Positions 51,313 to 59,729 of a stretch of 64,000 nucleotides of DNA are shown piece after piece. A model generated the notes under the pieces. It had not been told where the DNA came from. It saw only the letters and a program-made list of their open reading frames with translations, and did not search any database. The first letter of the stretch is position 1. Each line of letters starts with the position of its first letter. Position numbers and translations under genes: made by a program. Source of the DNA: Dolosigranulum pigrum ATCC 51524. Lineage in GTDB: Bacteria > Bacillota > Bacilli > Lactobacillales > Carnobacteriaceae_A. Where the stretch lies: contig NZ_JH601103.1 in NCBI RefSeq assembly GCF_000245815.1, forward strand, positions 62,001 through 126,000, written 5' to 3'.

Positions 51313-52494
51313 CTAATTTAATTTTCGTAAGACAAAGACTTTCAAATATTGGCTTTCGATATATTGACGATTTGTGGGGAAGTCTTCTGGAAGGCCATAT
51401 GTCTCAATCACTTCACCATCCACACCCGCTTGCTTGAAACCCGCCAAAATCAAATCATAAAACTCATCCGCCGATAACATCCATGCATTGGTCGAAGCAA
51501 TCAGTGTCCCACCTGTCTCTAACACAGCCAAACTATCCGCAATCACTTGTGGATAATCTTCTTCAATCCGCCATGTTCCTGCTTTACTCCGCGCAAATGT
51601 TGGTGGATCAATCACAATTACCCCAAACTCAAGGGCGTGTTTTTTGGCATAATCAAGATACGAAGCCGTATCAATCACGCGAATTTCATGATCATCAGGA
51701 TTCAATCCATTCACTTCAAACTGCTCAGCTGTTAGTTCCTTTGAACGATTGGCTAAGTCGATATTAACTGTCTGAGTCGCTCCGCCCATCGCTCCTGCTA
51801 CGGAAAAGGCTCCCGTATAGCTAAACAAATTCAATAAACGCTTACCCACCGCATATTGATTCATCATCGCTGCCCGCACATGACGTTGATCGAGGAAAAT
51901 CCCTGTCATCCAGCCATCATTTAAGTACGTGGCATAACGAATGCCATTTTCGCGGACAAGATGCGGCTCTGGGGCTTCTTCTCCATGAATCAGACGACTC
52001 TGAGTAGGTTTACCGGCCACATTTTTCTTCTCATAGATCCCTTTAGCCTCCTTGAATACATCAAACAGTGCTTGCTGAATAGCATCTAAGAAGCGATAAA
52101 TCCCTTGATTGTACAGCGAGACGACATAATAGTCATTATAATAATCGATCGTTAAGCCACCCAGTCCATCGCCAGCACCGTTAAAAACGCGAAAAGCATT
52201 TGTCCCTTCATCTGCATACAACGAACCACGTTTTGCTTTAGCATCCATGAATAACTTTTGGAAGAAATATTGGTCAATCGTCTCTTCTTGATCCGTTAAC
52301 ATCCAGCCGACTGAGCGATTCTCTTTTCCTAAGTAGCCAAGACCTAAGAACTCTTCATTATGACCAATCAGACGGAGTAAATCACCATCTTTATCCTCCT
52401 TGCTGAGGCGCGAAGCGAAATCTAGCTCCTCAATAGCGGGGTATCCTGCCTTAATGCGATTAGTTGCTAATTCTCTTACTTGCTTTGTCTTCAT
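51313..52494 (-). CDS. Class I SAM-dependent rRNA methyltransferase (RlmI-like)
   Basis: The protein has 393 residues. Residues about 1-70 form a PUA-like RNA-binding domain. A small connecting domain and a Rossmann methyltransferase fold follow, with 'LLNLFSYTGAFSVAGAMGGA' as SAM motif I and 'VIVIDPPTFARSKAG' as the catalytic DPP motif. This is the RlmI/YccW architecture that makes 5-methylcytidine in 23S rRNA; the exact site in this organism is not known. It stands alone on the minus strand. Confidence 0.88.
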   Translation of the reverse strand: MKTKQVRELATNRIKAGYPAIEELDFASRLSKEDKDGDLLRLIGHNEEFLGLGYLGKENRSVGWMLTDQEETIDQYFFQKLFMDAKAKRGSLYADEGTNAFRVFNGAGDGLGGLTIDYYNDYYVVSLYNQGIYRFLDAIQQALFDVFKEAKGIYEKKNVAGKPTQSRLIHGEEAPEPHLVRENGIRYATYLNDGWMTGIFLDQRHVRAAMMNQYAVGKRLLNLFSYTGAFSVAGAMGGATQTVNIDLANRSKELTAEQFEVNGLNPDDHEIRVIDTASYLDYAKKHALEFGVIVIDPPTFARSKAGTWRIEEDYPQVIADSLAVLETGGTLIASTNAWMLSADEFYDLILAGFKQAGVDGEVIETYGLPEDFPTNRQYIESQYLKVFVLRKLN

Positions 52495-52517
52495 CTAGTA
52501 ATATCGTTCCCTTTCTG

Positions 52518-53975
52518 TTATTCGATCAAATCTTTTTTTCCTTGGCGGTTCAATCCTTGTGCTTGTTCTGGTGAGTCCGGAAATTCTAAGCGAAAGGTTG
52601 TGCCGATTCCTTCTTCACTGGTCACATCAATCCGCGCATCATGTAGTGTGATGAGTTGCTGAACAATGGATAAACCTAAGCCTGATTCACCATATTTAGT
52701 ATTTCGTCTGGAAGCATCTGCTTTATAATATCGCTCCCAAATATTAGCTAACTGCTCTTCACTCATCCCGATACCCGTATCGGCAATTTCAATCACTGTC
52801 CCATACTCACTTTTCCAAGCCTTCACCGATACTTTTCCATTTTCGGTAAATTGAATGGCATTTTTAATTAAATTCACAAAAATTTGCTTCAAGCGGTCAT
52901 AATCAGCATAAACCGTCAGCTCATTCGCCTCTGCGATCTCTAATTGATTATTCGATTCATTGGCTAATTTATCCATCTGATAGCGAATTTCACTAAAAAT
53001 ATTTTTAAGTGAAATGTGGGTTTTGTTCAACTTGATATGATTGGAGCGAATATTTTCATAATCCAAATTCTCGTTAACAAGTCTGATCAAGCGAGTCGTT
53101 TCTTTGCGCATCAGTTGAATACTGCGCAGACGGTTATTTTCTGCAATCACATTATGTTCTAATCCTTCTAACAACCCATTGATCGTTGTCAGTGGCGTCC
53201 GCATCTCATGGGCTGCATCCTGCATGAAAGTCTTCCGCCGCTCTTCTTGTCGGTTCAAGGCTTTTTCAGTCTCTTCCAGTGCCAATACCATCTTGTTAAA
53301 ATCACGTGACAACGCATCTAATTCATCACGATCACCGTGCTCTACCCGCACATCATACTCACCTTCTGCCACCGTATGTGCCGCTTCTCGCAAATGATTG
53401 ATTCGATTCACCTGATAACGTGCTAACAAGGCGCTAATAATAATCGCAATAATTGTTGCGATTAAGAAAGCATGGAAAAGTTGGGTCTCTAACTGCACAA
53501 TTTCACTCGTCACCATACTAACTGGCGTAGCAGCTGCTACAAATCCACTGAACTCTTGCGTGCTCTGGGTGAAGAAAGGAACATATACTAACATCATTTC
53601 CTCCACCTTATTCTCAGCTGTCTTATACTCTACAACAGACGTAACTCGTTGCCCTTCTCTTAGCTGATCAATCTCTTCTGGCACAATCGTACTCTGACCT
53701 AACTCCGGCGAATGTGGATAAATGACATCACCATGTTCGTTCGCCACGAATAAATTAATATCAAATTTATTCAATAAAGCTTGTTCCCGCTCCACATTTT
53801 GATACAGGTAAATATTCTCCACAACCGTCTCTGCATATTTAAATAAATCATTCTGTGTGGCTTCTTGCGCTGCATTACGCGTAAAGTGAAAGAAAGAAAA
53901 AATTGAAATATACATTAACGTCACAATGACCGCAAAGAAGCCCAGCATTTGCTGGTAAAAATAAGGTAGCTTCAT
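52518..53975 (-). CDS. Membrane sensor histidine kinase with HAMP domain
   Basis: This 485-residue protein has membrane helices at about 9-30 and 170-192 flanking an extracellular sensor domain of about 140 residues. A HAMP linker follows ('NRINHLREAAHTVAEGEYDV'), then HisKA with the phospho-His box 'MQDAAHEMRTPLTTINGLLE', and HATPase_c ('FVNLIKNAIQFTENGKV', 'DTGIGMSEEQ', 'GESGLGLSIVQQL'). It begins two bases after the stop of its response regulator gene. The signal is unknown. Confidence 0.92.
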   Translation of the reverse strand: MKLPYFYQQMLGFFAVIVTLMYISIFSFFHFTRNAAQEATQNDLFKYAETVVENIYLYQNVEREQALLNKFDINLFVANEHGDVIYPHSPELGQSTIVPEEIDQLREGQRVTSVVEYKTAENKVEEMMLVYVPFFTQSTQEFSGFVAAATPVSMVTSEIVQLETQLFHAFLIATIIAIIISALLARYQVNRINHLREAAHTVAEGEYDVRVEHGDRDELDALSRDFNKMVLALEETEKALNRQEERRKTFMQDAAHEMRTPLTTINGLLEGLEHNVIAENNRLRSIQLMRKETTRLIRLVNENLDYENIRSNHIKLNKTHISLKNIFSEIRYQMDKLANESNNQLEIAEANELTVYADYDRLKQIFVNLIKNAIQFTENGKVSVKAWKSEYGTVIEIADTGIGMSEEQLANIWERYYKADASRRNTKYGESGLGLSIVQQLITLHDARIDVTSEEGIGTTFRLEFPDSPEQAQGLNRQGKKDLIE

Positions 53976-53977
53976 TG

Positions 53978-54694
53978 CTAATCCTTCGCTTCAGAGTCAT
54001 CAAACTTATAGCCGACACCCCAAACCGTATGAATCACTTGTGGTCCATTCGGTGTTAATTTTTGGCGTAACTTCTTAATATGTGCATCCACGGTCCGCTC
54101 ATCACCGAAGTATTCGTAATTCCAAACTAGTTGCAATAATTGCTCACGGGAGAAGACGCGTTTAGGATGACTCGCCAATGTGTGCAATAAGTCGAATTCT
54201 TTCGGCGTCAAATTCTCCAACAACTCACCGTATAAGAAGACTTCTCGCGTTTCGCTATCCATCTGCAAGTGCTTTGTTTCAATTTCATAATTAGACTGCT
54301 TAATCTCTACTTCCGTATCCGTCACTTCATAAGCCCGGCGATAAATCGATTTAATACGTGCAATTAGTGTTAATGGGCTGAACGGTTTTGTCACATAATC
54401 ATCCGCTCCCAGCTCCAAGCCGATTACTTCATCGCTCTCTGTATCCTTCGCGGTCAACATAATAATCGGCACATTATCGCCTGACTGACGGATTTCGCGA
54501 CAAATCGCCATCCCGTCCAAATCAGGTAACATCACATCCAGAATTAATAAATCAAATTGACTTGGAGACGCCATATACGTATCCAAACCTTCTTGCCCAT
54601 TTGGAATGAACGTTGCATTCCAATCTTCTTTCATAAAAAACATCTCAAGCATTTCACTGACAGATTCATTATCTTCAATCATTAAAATATTCAT
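53978..54694 (-). CDS. OmpR/PhoB-family response regulator
   Basis: The protein has 238 residues from the ATG at 54694, nine bases after AAAGGTGG. The receiver domain (about 1-118) has the acidic pair 'IEDNES', phospho-acceptor Asp in 'LLILDVMLPDLDG' and the Lys in 'DDYVTKPFSP'. A winged-helix DNA-binding domain (about 140-235) ends with 'RTVDAHIKKLRQKL' and 'VWGVGYKF'. It forms an operon with the kinase that follows. Confidence 0.93.
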   Translation of the reverse strand: MNILMIEDNESVSEMLEMFFMKEDWNATFIPNGQEGLDTYMASPSQFDLLILDVMLPDLDGMAICREIRQSGDNVPIIMLTAKDTESDEVIGLELGADDYVTKPFSPLTLIARIKSIYRRAYEVTDTEVEIKQSNYEIETKHLQMDSETREVFLYGELLENLTPKEFDLLHTLASHPKRVFSREQLLQLVWNYEYFGDERTVDAHIKKLRQKLTPNGPQVIHTVWGVGYKFDDSEAKD

Positions 54695-54900
54695 TATTTC
54701 GCCACCTTTTCTAAATCTAAAAATCTCTACTCCCATTGTACATCAAAACTTTGAATAATACATAATGAATCTACGAATAAATAGCTTAAAATCAGGAAAT
54801 TTAACAAAAAAATAAAAAATTCTTCCTTATGCCAATACCCACTAAAAAAGAGCGACCCACTCAACATCAGCAGGCCTCTCCTCTTCAGCTTATACACTCA

Positions 54901-55236
54901 TTAAAAATTAGTTGTTTTATCTTTTTTAGGTTGCAAGAACTGCACGTGATCGACATTCATCTCAATCACATATTGTCGCTCTCCACTATCATCTTCATAA
55001 CTCCGTGACTGCAAGCGTCCATCGAGACCAATTAAATCTCCTTTATCACAATATTCTTCAATTAACGTTGCCTTCTTGCCCCAGACAACGAATGGAATAA
55101 AATCAGCCTCTTGCCCATTCTCCGACTTAAATAACCGCTGCACGGCAATCACATTATTGAGTACAATCCGATCCTCACCCACTTGCTTCAACGTCACCTC
55201 TCGCACGATTCGTCCCACAACAGTCAATCGATTCAT
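54901..55236 (-). CDS. Short single-stranded DNA-binding protein (SsbB-like)
   Basis: The protein has 111 residues from the ATG at 55236, six bases after GGAGGG. The whole protein is one OB-fold ('NRLTVVGRIVREVTLKQVG', 'FIPFVVWGKKATLIEEYCDK', 'VIEMNVDHVQFL'). It lacks the Gly/Gln-rich tail and acidic DDDLPF tip of the main SSB, so it matches the short competence-type SsbB. I saw no clear competence (ComK or cin-box) promoter motif upstream. It is divergent from argS. Confidence 0.87.
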   Translation of the reverse strand: MNRLTVVGRIVREVTLKQVGEDRIVLNNVIAVQRLFKSENGQEADFIPFVVWGKKATLIEEYCDKGDLIGLDGRLQSRSYEDDSGERQYVIEMNVDHVQFLQPKKDKTTNF

Positions 55237-55549
55237 CAAAATCCCTCCATTTTTCTTTTTATTGCCTTCACTTATATAAATACACAACTAAAACCAGCAT
55301 TAGTTTTTTAACGTATCTTTTCTTTTACCACTCCAAATGCTATCAGTTAAGCTGGTATGCCTAAGTTCTTAAATAAAGTTCTTAAATAAAAATCGGCTAT
55401 TCTAATAGCATTCTAGCCCTATCTGCGGTACAATAGATATAGAAAGCTTCAGAAATGAAGTGCTTTATAAATTATGATTAACCATTAATCACATACTCAA
55501 GCTCGTGCTACCACGACTTACCATTATTAATTATACAGGAGGAACTCAT
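55237..55549. promoter_or_regulatory. Divergent region between ssb and argS with repeats
   Basis: No gene is seen. A perfect 13-base tandem repeat (AAGTTCTTAAATA twice, 55363-55388), a -10-like TACAAT (55429-55434), a small imperfect hairpin (55442-55466) and a 17-base palindrome TGATTAA-cca-TTAATCA (55475-55491) precede argS. No T-box (no antiterminator and no TGGNACCGCG) was found. Confidence 0.45.
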
Positions 55550-57241
55550 GTGAATATTCAAGCAGAGATAGCACAAATTATCCATGCACAACTAGATAAC
55601 CAATTAACAGTAGAGGACATTCACCAACTACTGGAAGCCCCTAAACAAGAAGAACACGGAGACGTTGCTTTCCCAACGTTCCAATTGGCTAAAATTTTCC
55701 GCCAAAATCCAGCTGAAATCGCTAAAAACTTAGCTGAGAAATTAGATAATGACTTAATTGAAAAGGTTGAAGTCGTAGGACCTTACATTAACTTCTTCCT
55801 TAATCGCTCAAAAGTATCTCAGGCTGTTATTCAAGATGTTCAATCACGCGGTAAGGATTATGGATCGCTTGAACTCGGCAGTGGTAATGTGCCGATTGAC
55901 ATGTCCAGTCCTAATATTGCCAAACCTATGTCAATGGGTCACTTGCGTTCAACCGTTATCGGGAATGCGATCGGGAATATTTTGGCTAAAGTTGGCTATA
56001 CCCCGATTCGAATCAACCACTTAGGCGATTGGGGAACCCAATTCGGTAAGTTAATCTACGCCTACCAACAATGGGGCGATGAACAAGCCATCGAAAATGA
56101 ACCAATTGCAGAATTGCTTCGTATTTACGTTAAGTTCCACGACGAAGCTGAAAAAGATCCTGCTTTAGATGATCAAGGCCGTCTGTGGTTCCACAAATTA
56201 GAACAAGGCGATGAAACAGCTTGGCAATTATGGGAAAGATTCCGTAATGTCTCTTTAAAAGAATTCAACAAAATTTATGATCGTCTTCATATTGAATTTG
56301 ATTCAACTAAAGGAGAAGCCTTCTACAACGATAAAATGCAGCCCATCTTAGATGAGTTAGAAGACAAGCAGTTGACCGTCCTAGATGAAGGAGCTTATAT
56401 TGTTGATTTAGAAGGATATGACCTAAATCCAGCCCTCATTAAGAAAAAAGACGGAGCAACTCTCTACATTACACGTGACTTAGCTGCTGCGAACTACCGT
56501 CATGAGACCTATGACTTTGCTCAGAGTTTATACGTGGTCGGCCACGAGCAAGCCAATCACTTCGCTCAACTAAAAGCGGTCTTAGCTGAGATGGGACGCG
56601 AATGGCAAGAAGACATGCACCACATTCAATTCGGTCTTATTACCAAAGATGGCCAGAAACTCTCTACCCGTAAAGGGAAAGTCATCTTATTAGAAGATGT
56701 TCTAGATGAAGCTGCTGCTAAAGCTTTAGAGCAAATTGAAGCGAAAAATCCTAACTTAGCGAATAAAGAAGACGTGGCAGAACAAGTCGGTGTCGGTGCG
56801 GTTGTATTCCACGACTTGCAAAATGACCGTAAAAATAGCTTCGACTTTACAATTGATGAAGTTGTTCAATTCGAAGGCGAAACCGGTCCATATGTTCAAT
56901 ACACACGTGTTCGTGCCTTAAGTATCTTAGAAAATGCTGGCTACGAACGCCAACCACATACTAACTTAGTCGGCTTAGACGATGATTACAGTTGGCGTGT
57001 AGTGAAGCTTATCGAGGAATTCTCACAAGCAATTGCACGCGCATACCGTAACTACGAACCATCAATCATTACTAAATATATTTTAAGCTTAGCGCAAGCA
57101 TTCAACCGTTTCTACGCGAATGTTCACGTAATGGAAGCTGGCGAGAATAAAGAAAGTTTACTCGCTCTAGTTGATGCCACTCAGGAAGTCATCCATATCG
57201 GTCTTGACTTACTCGGTGTTCCATCACCAGAAGAAATGTAA
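55550..57241 (+). CDS. argS: Arginyl-tRNA synthetase
   Basis: The protein has 563 residues from a GTG at 55550, seven bases after AGGAGG. It is a class I synthetase: an N-terminal Arg-specific domain (about 1-110), the HIGH-equivalent motif as 'SSPNIAKPMSMGHLRSTVIG', the catalytic Rossmann fold, 'DGQKLSTRKG' at the KMSKS position, and the C-terminal anticodon-binding helical domain with 'EGETGPYVQYTRVRALSIL'. It charges tRNA-Arg in the cytoplasm. It is monocistronic with a strong terminator behind. Confidence 0.97.
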   Translation: MNIQAEIAQIIHAQLDNQLTVEDIHQLLEAPKQEEHGDVAFPTFQLAKIFRQNPAEIAKNLAEKLDNDLIEKVEVVGPYINFFLNRSKVSQAVIQDVQSRGKDYGSLELGSGNVPIDMSSPNIAKPMSMGHLRSTVIGNAIGNILAKVGYTPIRINHLGDWGTQFGKLIYAYQQWGDEQAIENEPIAELLRIYVKFHDEAEKDPALDDQGRLWFHKLEQGDETAWQLWERFRNVSLKEFNKIYDRLHIEFDSTKGEAFYNDKMQPILDELEDKQLTVLDEGAYIVDLEGYDLNPALIKKKDGATLYITRDLAAANYRHETYDFAQSLYVVGHEQANHFAQLKAVLAEMGREWQEDMHHIQFGLITKDGQKLSTRKGKVILLEDVLDEAAAKALEQIEAKNPNLANKEDVAEQVGVGAVVFHDLQNDRKNSFDFTIDEVVQFEGETGPYVQYTRVRALSILENAGYERQPHTNLVGLDDDYSWRVVKLIEEFSQAIARAYRNYEPSIITKYILSLAQAFNRFYANVHVMEAGENKESLLALVDATQEVIHIGLDLLGVPSPEEM

Positions 57242-57268
57242 TCTGAATAGCCTTTCAACAACAACTTT

Positions 57269-57302
57269 AAACCCCTGTCACATCAGCTGTGACAGGGGTT
57301 TT
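57269..57302 (+). terminator. Terminator of argS
   Basis: A 14-base stem, AAACCCCTGTCACA (57269-57282) with TGTGACAGGGGTTT (57288-57301), has a 5-base loop. Confidence 0.85.
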
Positions 57303-57382
57303 CCTGTTTCAATTTAGATTTTTTAGACTATTATTTATGCTTTAGCGCTGTGGAGGATAATCCACTTTTTTATTTAAGCAGC

Positions 57383-58348
57383 TTAGTGCGCCATCATATC
57401 TGCTTTGATCTGCTCGATCGTGTAATCAATAGGATAGTAGGTTGGCCAGTGCTCAACTTCATCTAAGAGTTCTTGACGATCATCGCCCCAGTATAAGTGG
57501 TAGTGAAGAGCCTCTTGTGGCGCGATAGCATGATCAGAGAACTGAATATATTTTGGCATCTTATCATTGTCGCCTACTCGCTTGAAGACAAAACGTACAC
57601 CACGGTTTCCCCGTTCATATTCAAGGACTTCATGGCCATCATGCTCGTAATCAGCTGATTGTTGTTCGCCTTCTTCATCCGTGAAGGTGACTTCTGAGCC
57701 ATGAATATCAATATATTGAATATCAGTCTCATATCCTTTAGTGTAATATTCTTTGTAATACTCAGCAGTTTTTTCCGGATCATCCGCTGCTTCAGCCTTA
57801 TGCTCCATCACTTCATCTAAGTCCCCGTCCGCTAAGTAGGTATGAACAGACTGCCATTGCCCTTCCCAATCACTTAACTCACGCGCTTCAATTTCATCAT
57901 TGTAGAAAAATCCACTATATATCCGTGAAGCAACTTCATCGCCATCCGTTCCGTGATGATCATCGATATGAATCTCCATTAGATCTGATTCACCGATAAT
58001 TTGATCATTATCATCTAATGCTTGTGCTTTCACTTGTAGGCCATCTTTTGCGTCAATTTCTAACATCTCTGAGTCGCCAATGACTTGATCATTTCCGTCA
58101 ACCCATTGCCAGGCAGCTCCATCATCTTTGGCAATTAATTTTACTTTATCACCCGTATGGTAGTGATCTTGTAAGCCCTCGATATCAACTGTTTGTGCCA
58201 CATCGCTGGCTTCTTCAGCTGTATCTTGATTATCAATAGCTGGCTCTTCAACTTGCTGGCTGTCAGCTGCTTGTTGATCACTCGCACATCCAGCTAGGAT
58301 TCCCGCAGTTACTAATACAATCGATCCACGTTTTATAAAACGATTCAC
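57383..58348 (-). CDS. ZinT-domain zinc-binding lipoprotein
   Basis: The protein has 321 residues from a GTG, five bases after AAAGGAGAG. The signal ends in lipobox ILAGC (Cys21). An acidic linker and a repeat-containing spacer (about 55-130; two 'VIGDSEMLEID'/'IIGESDLMEIH'-like units) are followed by a ZinT/YodA domain (about 140-321) with 'LSDWEGQWQSVHTYL', 'EYYTKGYETDIQYI', 'GNRGVRFVFKRV', 'YIQFSDHAIAP' and 'ALHYHLYWGDD'. ZinT domains bind zinc and help deliver it to AdcABC/Znu importers; here the domain stands without an AdcA part. Zur-like sites lie upstream, so it is likely induced by zinc starvation. Confidence 0.9.
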   Translation of the reverse strand: MNRFIKRGSIVLVTAGILAGCASDQQAADSQQVEEPAIDNQDTAEEASDVAQTVDIEGLQDHYHTGDKVKLIAKDDGAAWQWVDGNDQVIGDSEMLEIDAKDGLQVKAQALDDNDQIIGESDLMEIHIDDHHGTDGDEVASRIYSGFFYNDEIEARELSDWEGQWQSVHTYLADGDLDEVMEHKAEAADDPEKTAEYYKEYYTKGYETDIQYIDIHGSEVTFTDEEGEQQSADYEHDGHEVLEYERGNRGVRFVFKRVGDNDKMPKYIQFSDHAIAPQEALHYHLYWGDDRQELLDEVEHWPTYYPIDYTIEQIKADMMAH

Positions 58349-58371
58349 ATTATCTCTCCTTTATTTCAAAA

Positions 58372-58434
58372 TCATAATGATTACAGATACTATTAGACTT
58401 ATTTAATTATTTTTGAAAACAATAACCATTACGA
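58372..58434. promoter_or_regulatory. Zur-like operator candidates upstream of the ZinT lipoprotein
   Basis: TCATAATGATTACAG (58372-58386) matches the Zur box TCGTAAT-N-ATTACGA at 12 of 15 positions. A second site (58420-58434) has a perfect right half, ATTACGA, and a poor left half. A nearby TTTACTAGTTTA (58435-58446) also resembles the AdcR site TTAACYRGTTAA. Either zinc regulator could act here. Confidence 0.45.
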
Positions 58435-58525
58435 TTTACTAGTTTACCTTACCCAACATCACTTGTCAAGTGTTTTTCAATCAGAAGCTTTTTTCGATGA
58501 GTTGTATAATTGAATGCACGGCCGA

Positions 58526-59425
58526 TTAGTTTACAAATTGAATGTCCCGAGCAACTAGCGCATCAGCCAGTGCTCCATATTCAGCGATACTTAATGTTTC
58601 ACCGCGTCTTGAAGCATCAATATCTGCCGCTGCTAACGCTTCCTTCATACGTGCCTGCACATCTTTTTCCTTACCGAATGCAATCTTCATATTATTCCAC
58701 AAGGTTTTTCGACGCTGAGCGAAGCCCGCTCTCGCAAGTTTGAAGAAAAATTCTTCGTCTTGGACAGCGACAGCCGGCTTATCGCGCAATTTAATCTGAA
58801 TAATAGCTGAATCCACATTCGGTTGTGGTTTGAAGACAGTTGGTGGCACCGTAAAGGCAAGTTCCGGCTCCCCAAAATATTGCAGAGCAATCGACAGAGA
58901 GCCATAATCTTTTGTTCCCGGTTCAGCTGACATCCGTGCGGCCACTTCTTTTTGGACCATAAAGACTAACTGATCCGCTTCTAGGCCTGACTCTAAGATC
59001 CCCATAATAATCGGGGTGGTAATATAGTAAGGTAAATTCGCCATCACCACCACCCGCTCAGCTTCCGCCAAATAGTTACGCTCAAATTCTGATAGGTTAA
59101 CGTCTAATATATCTTGGTTAAACACTTCAATATTGGTATAATCCGCCAATGTCTCTTCCAGTACTGGAATTAACCGCTGATCAATCTCAAAGGCATAGAC
59201 CTGCTTAGCGTGTCGAGCAATCTGTTCTGTCAATGCCCCAATCCCTGGCCCAATCTCAATTACTGTTGTTCGCTTATCAACTGATCCTGCTGCTACAATT
59301 TTCTCTAAAATATTCGTATCAATTAAGAAATTCTGTCCCAAGCTCTTCTTTGCTTGCAAATTATATCGCTTCAAAATTGCAATCGTATTGCTTGGATTTG
59401 CAATATCTCTAGTCACTTCCGTCAC
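58526..59425 (-). CDS. rsmA: 16S rRNA (A1518/A1519) dimethyladenosine transferase
   Basis: This 299-residue cytoplasmic enzyme dimethylates two adenines near the 3' end of 16S rRNA. Motifs seen are 'KKSLGQNFLIDTNILEKIV', SAM motif I 'VIEIGPGIGALTEQIA', and the catalytic 'MANLPYYITTPIIM' (NLPY). The C-terminal helical domain is complete ('FAQRRKTLWNN'). Its start overlaps the end of a truncated rnmV copy by 17 bases, the ancestral rnmV-rsmA arrangement. Confidence 0.96.
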   Translation of the reverse strand: MTEVTRDIANPSNTIAILKRYNLQAKKSLGQNFLIDTNILEKIVAAGSVDKRTTVIEIGPGIGALTEQIARHAKQVYAFEIDQRLIPVLEETLADYTNIEVFNQDILDVNLSEFERNYLAEAERVVVMANLPYYITTPIIMGILESGLEADQLVFMVQKEVAARMSAEPGTKDYGSLSIALQYFGEPELAFTVPPTVFKPQPNVDSAIIQIKLRDKPAVAVQDEEFFFKLARAGFAQRRKTLWNNMKIAFGKEKDVQARMKEALAAADIDASRRGETLSIAEYGALADALVARDIQFVN

Positions 59426-59591
59426 TCTCCTTTAATTCTTCCAACGCCCTCTCGACTTCATCCTCACTAATCCCGAACAGCTCCAACCGCTTCTTCAGCT
59501 GCTTGCCATTCGTGTACCCAATCCTGAGTTTCTGCCCCAACTTATCTCTCAGCCCGGCCGAATAATCTCTTCCTATCAAGCCCATCTTCAT
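59409..59591 (-). pseudogene. C-terminal remnant of a second RNase M5 gene
   Basis: The 60-codon frame 'GQKLRIGYTNGKQLKKRLEL' and its flanks align without gaps to the last ~60 residues of the intact RNase M5 at 49887-50447 ('GRRLRIGYTNGKQLQKRLAL'). Just upstream the frame reads SFLMKMGL (intact copy KAFLMKHGL) and then meets a TAG. The catalytic Toprim domain is absent. It overlaps rsmA as a normal rnmV would. It is therefore what is left of the original copy; it may still serve only to couple translation of rsmA. Confidence 0.85.
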
Positions 59592-59633
59592 TAAGAAAGA
59601 CTAAGAAAACTTCTCTTTTTGTAATACAAAAGT

Positions 59634-59667
59634 AAAAAAGCAGGAGACTGTGAAGTTAGTCTCCTAC
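59634..59667 (-). terminator. Terminator of the ABC exporter gene
   Basis: On the minus strand AGGAGACT pairs with AGTCTCCT, extended by GC-rich flanks. The hairpin is followed by CTTTTTTAC. Confidence 0.8.
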
Positions 59668-59729
59668 TCCTATTTTACCTATTTTAAATATATATAACAA
59701 CTAGGGATAACCTGATAAACCCAATTTTT

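Noticed and set aside
55380..55549. T-box leader upstream of argS
   Set aside because: No T-box sequence, specifier loop or terminator/antiterminator pair could be traced.
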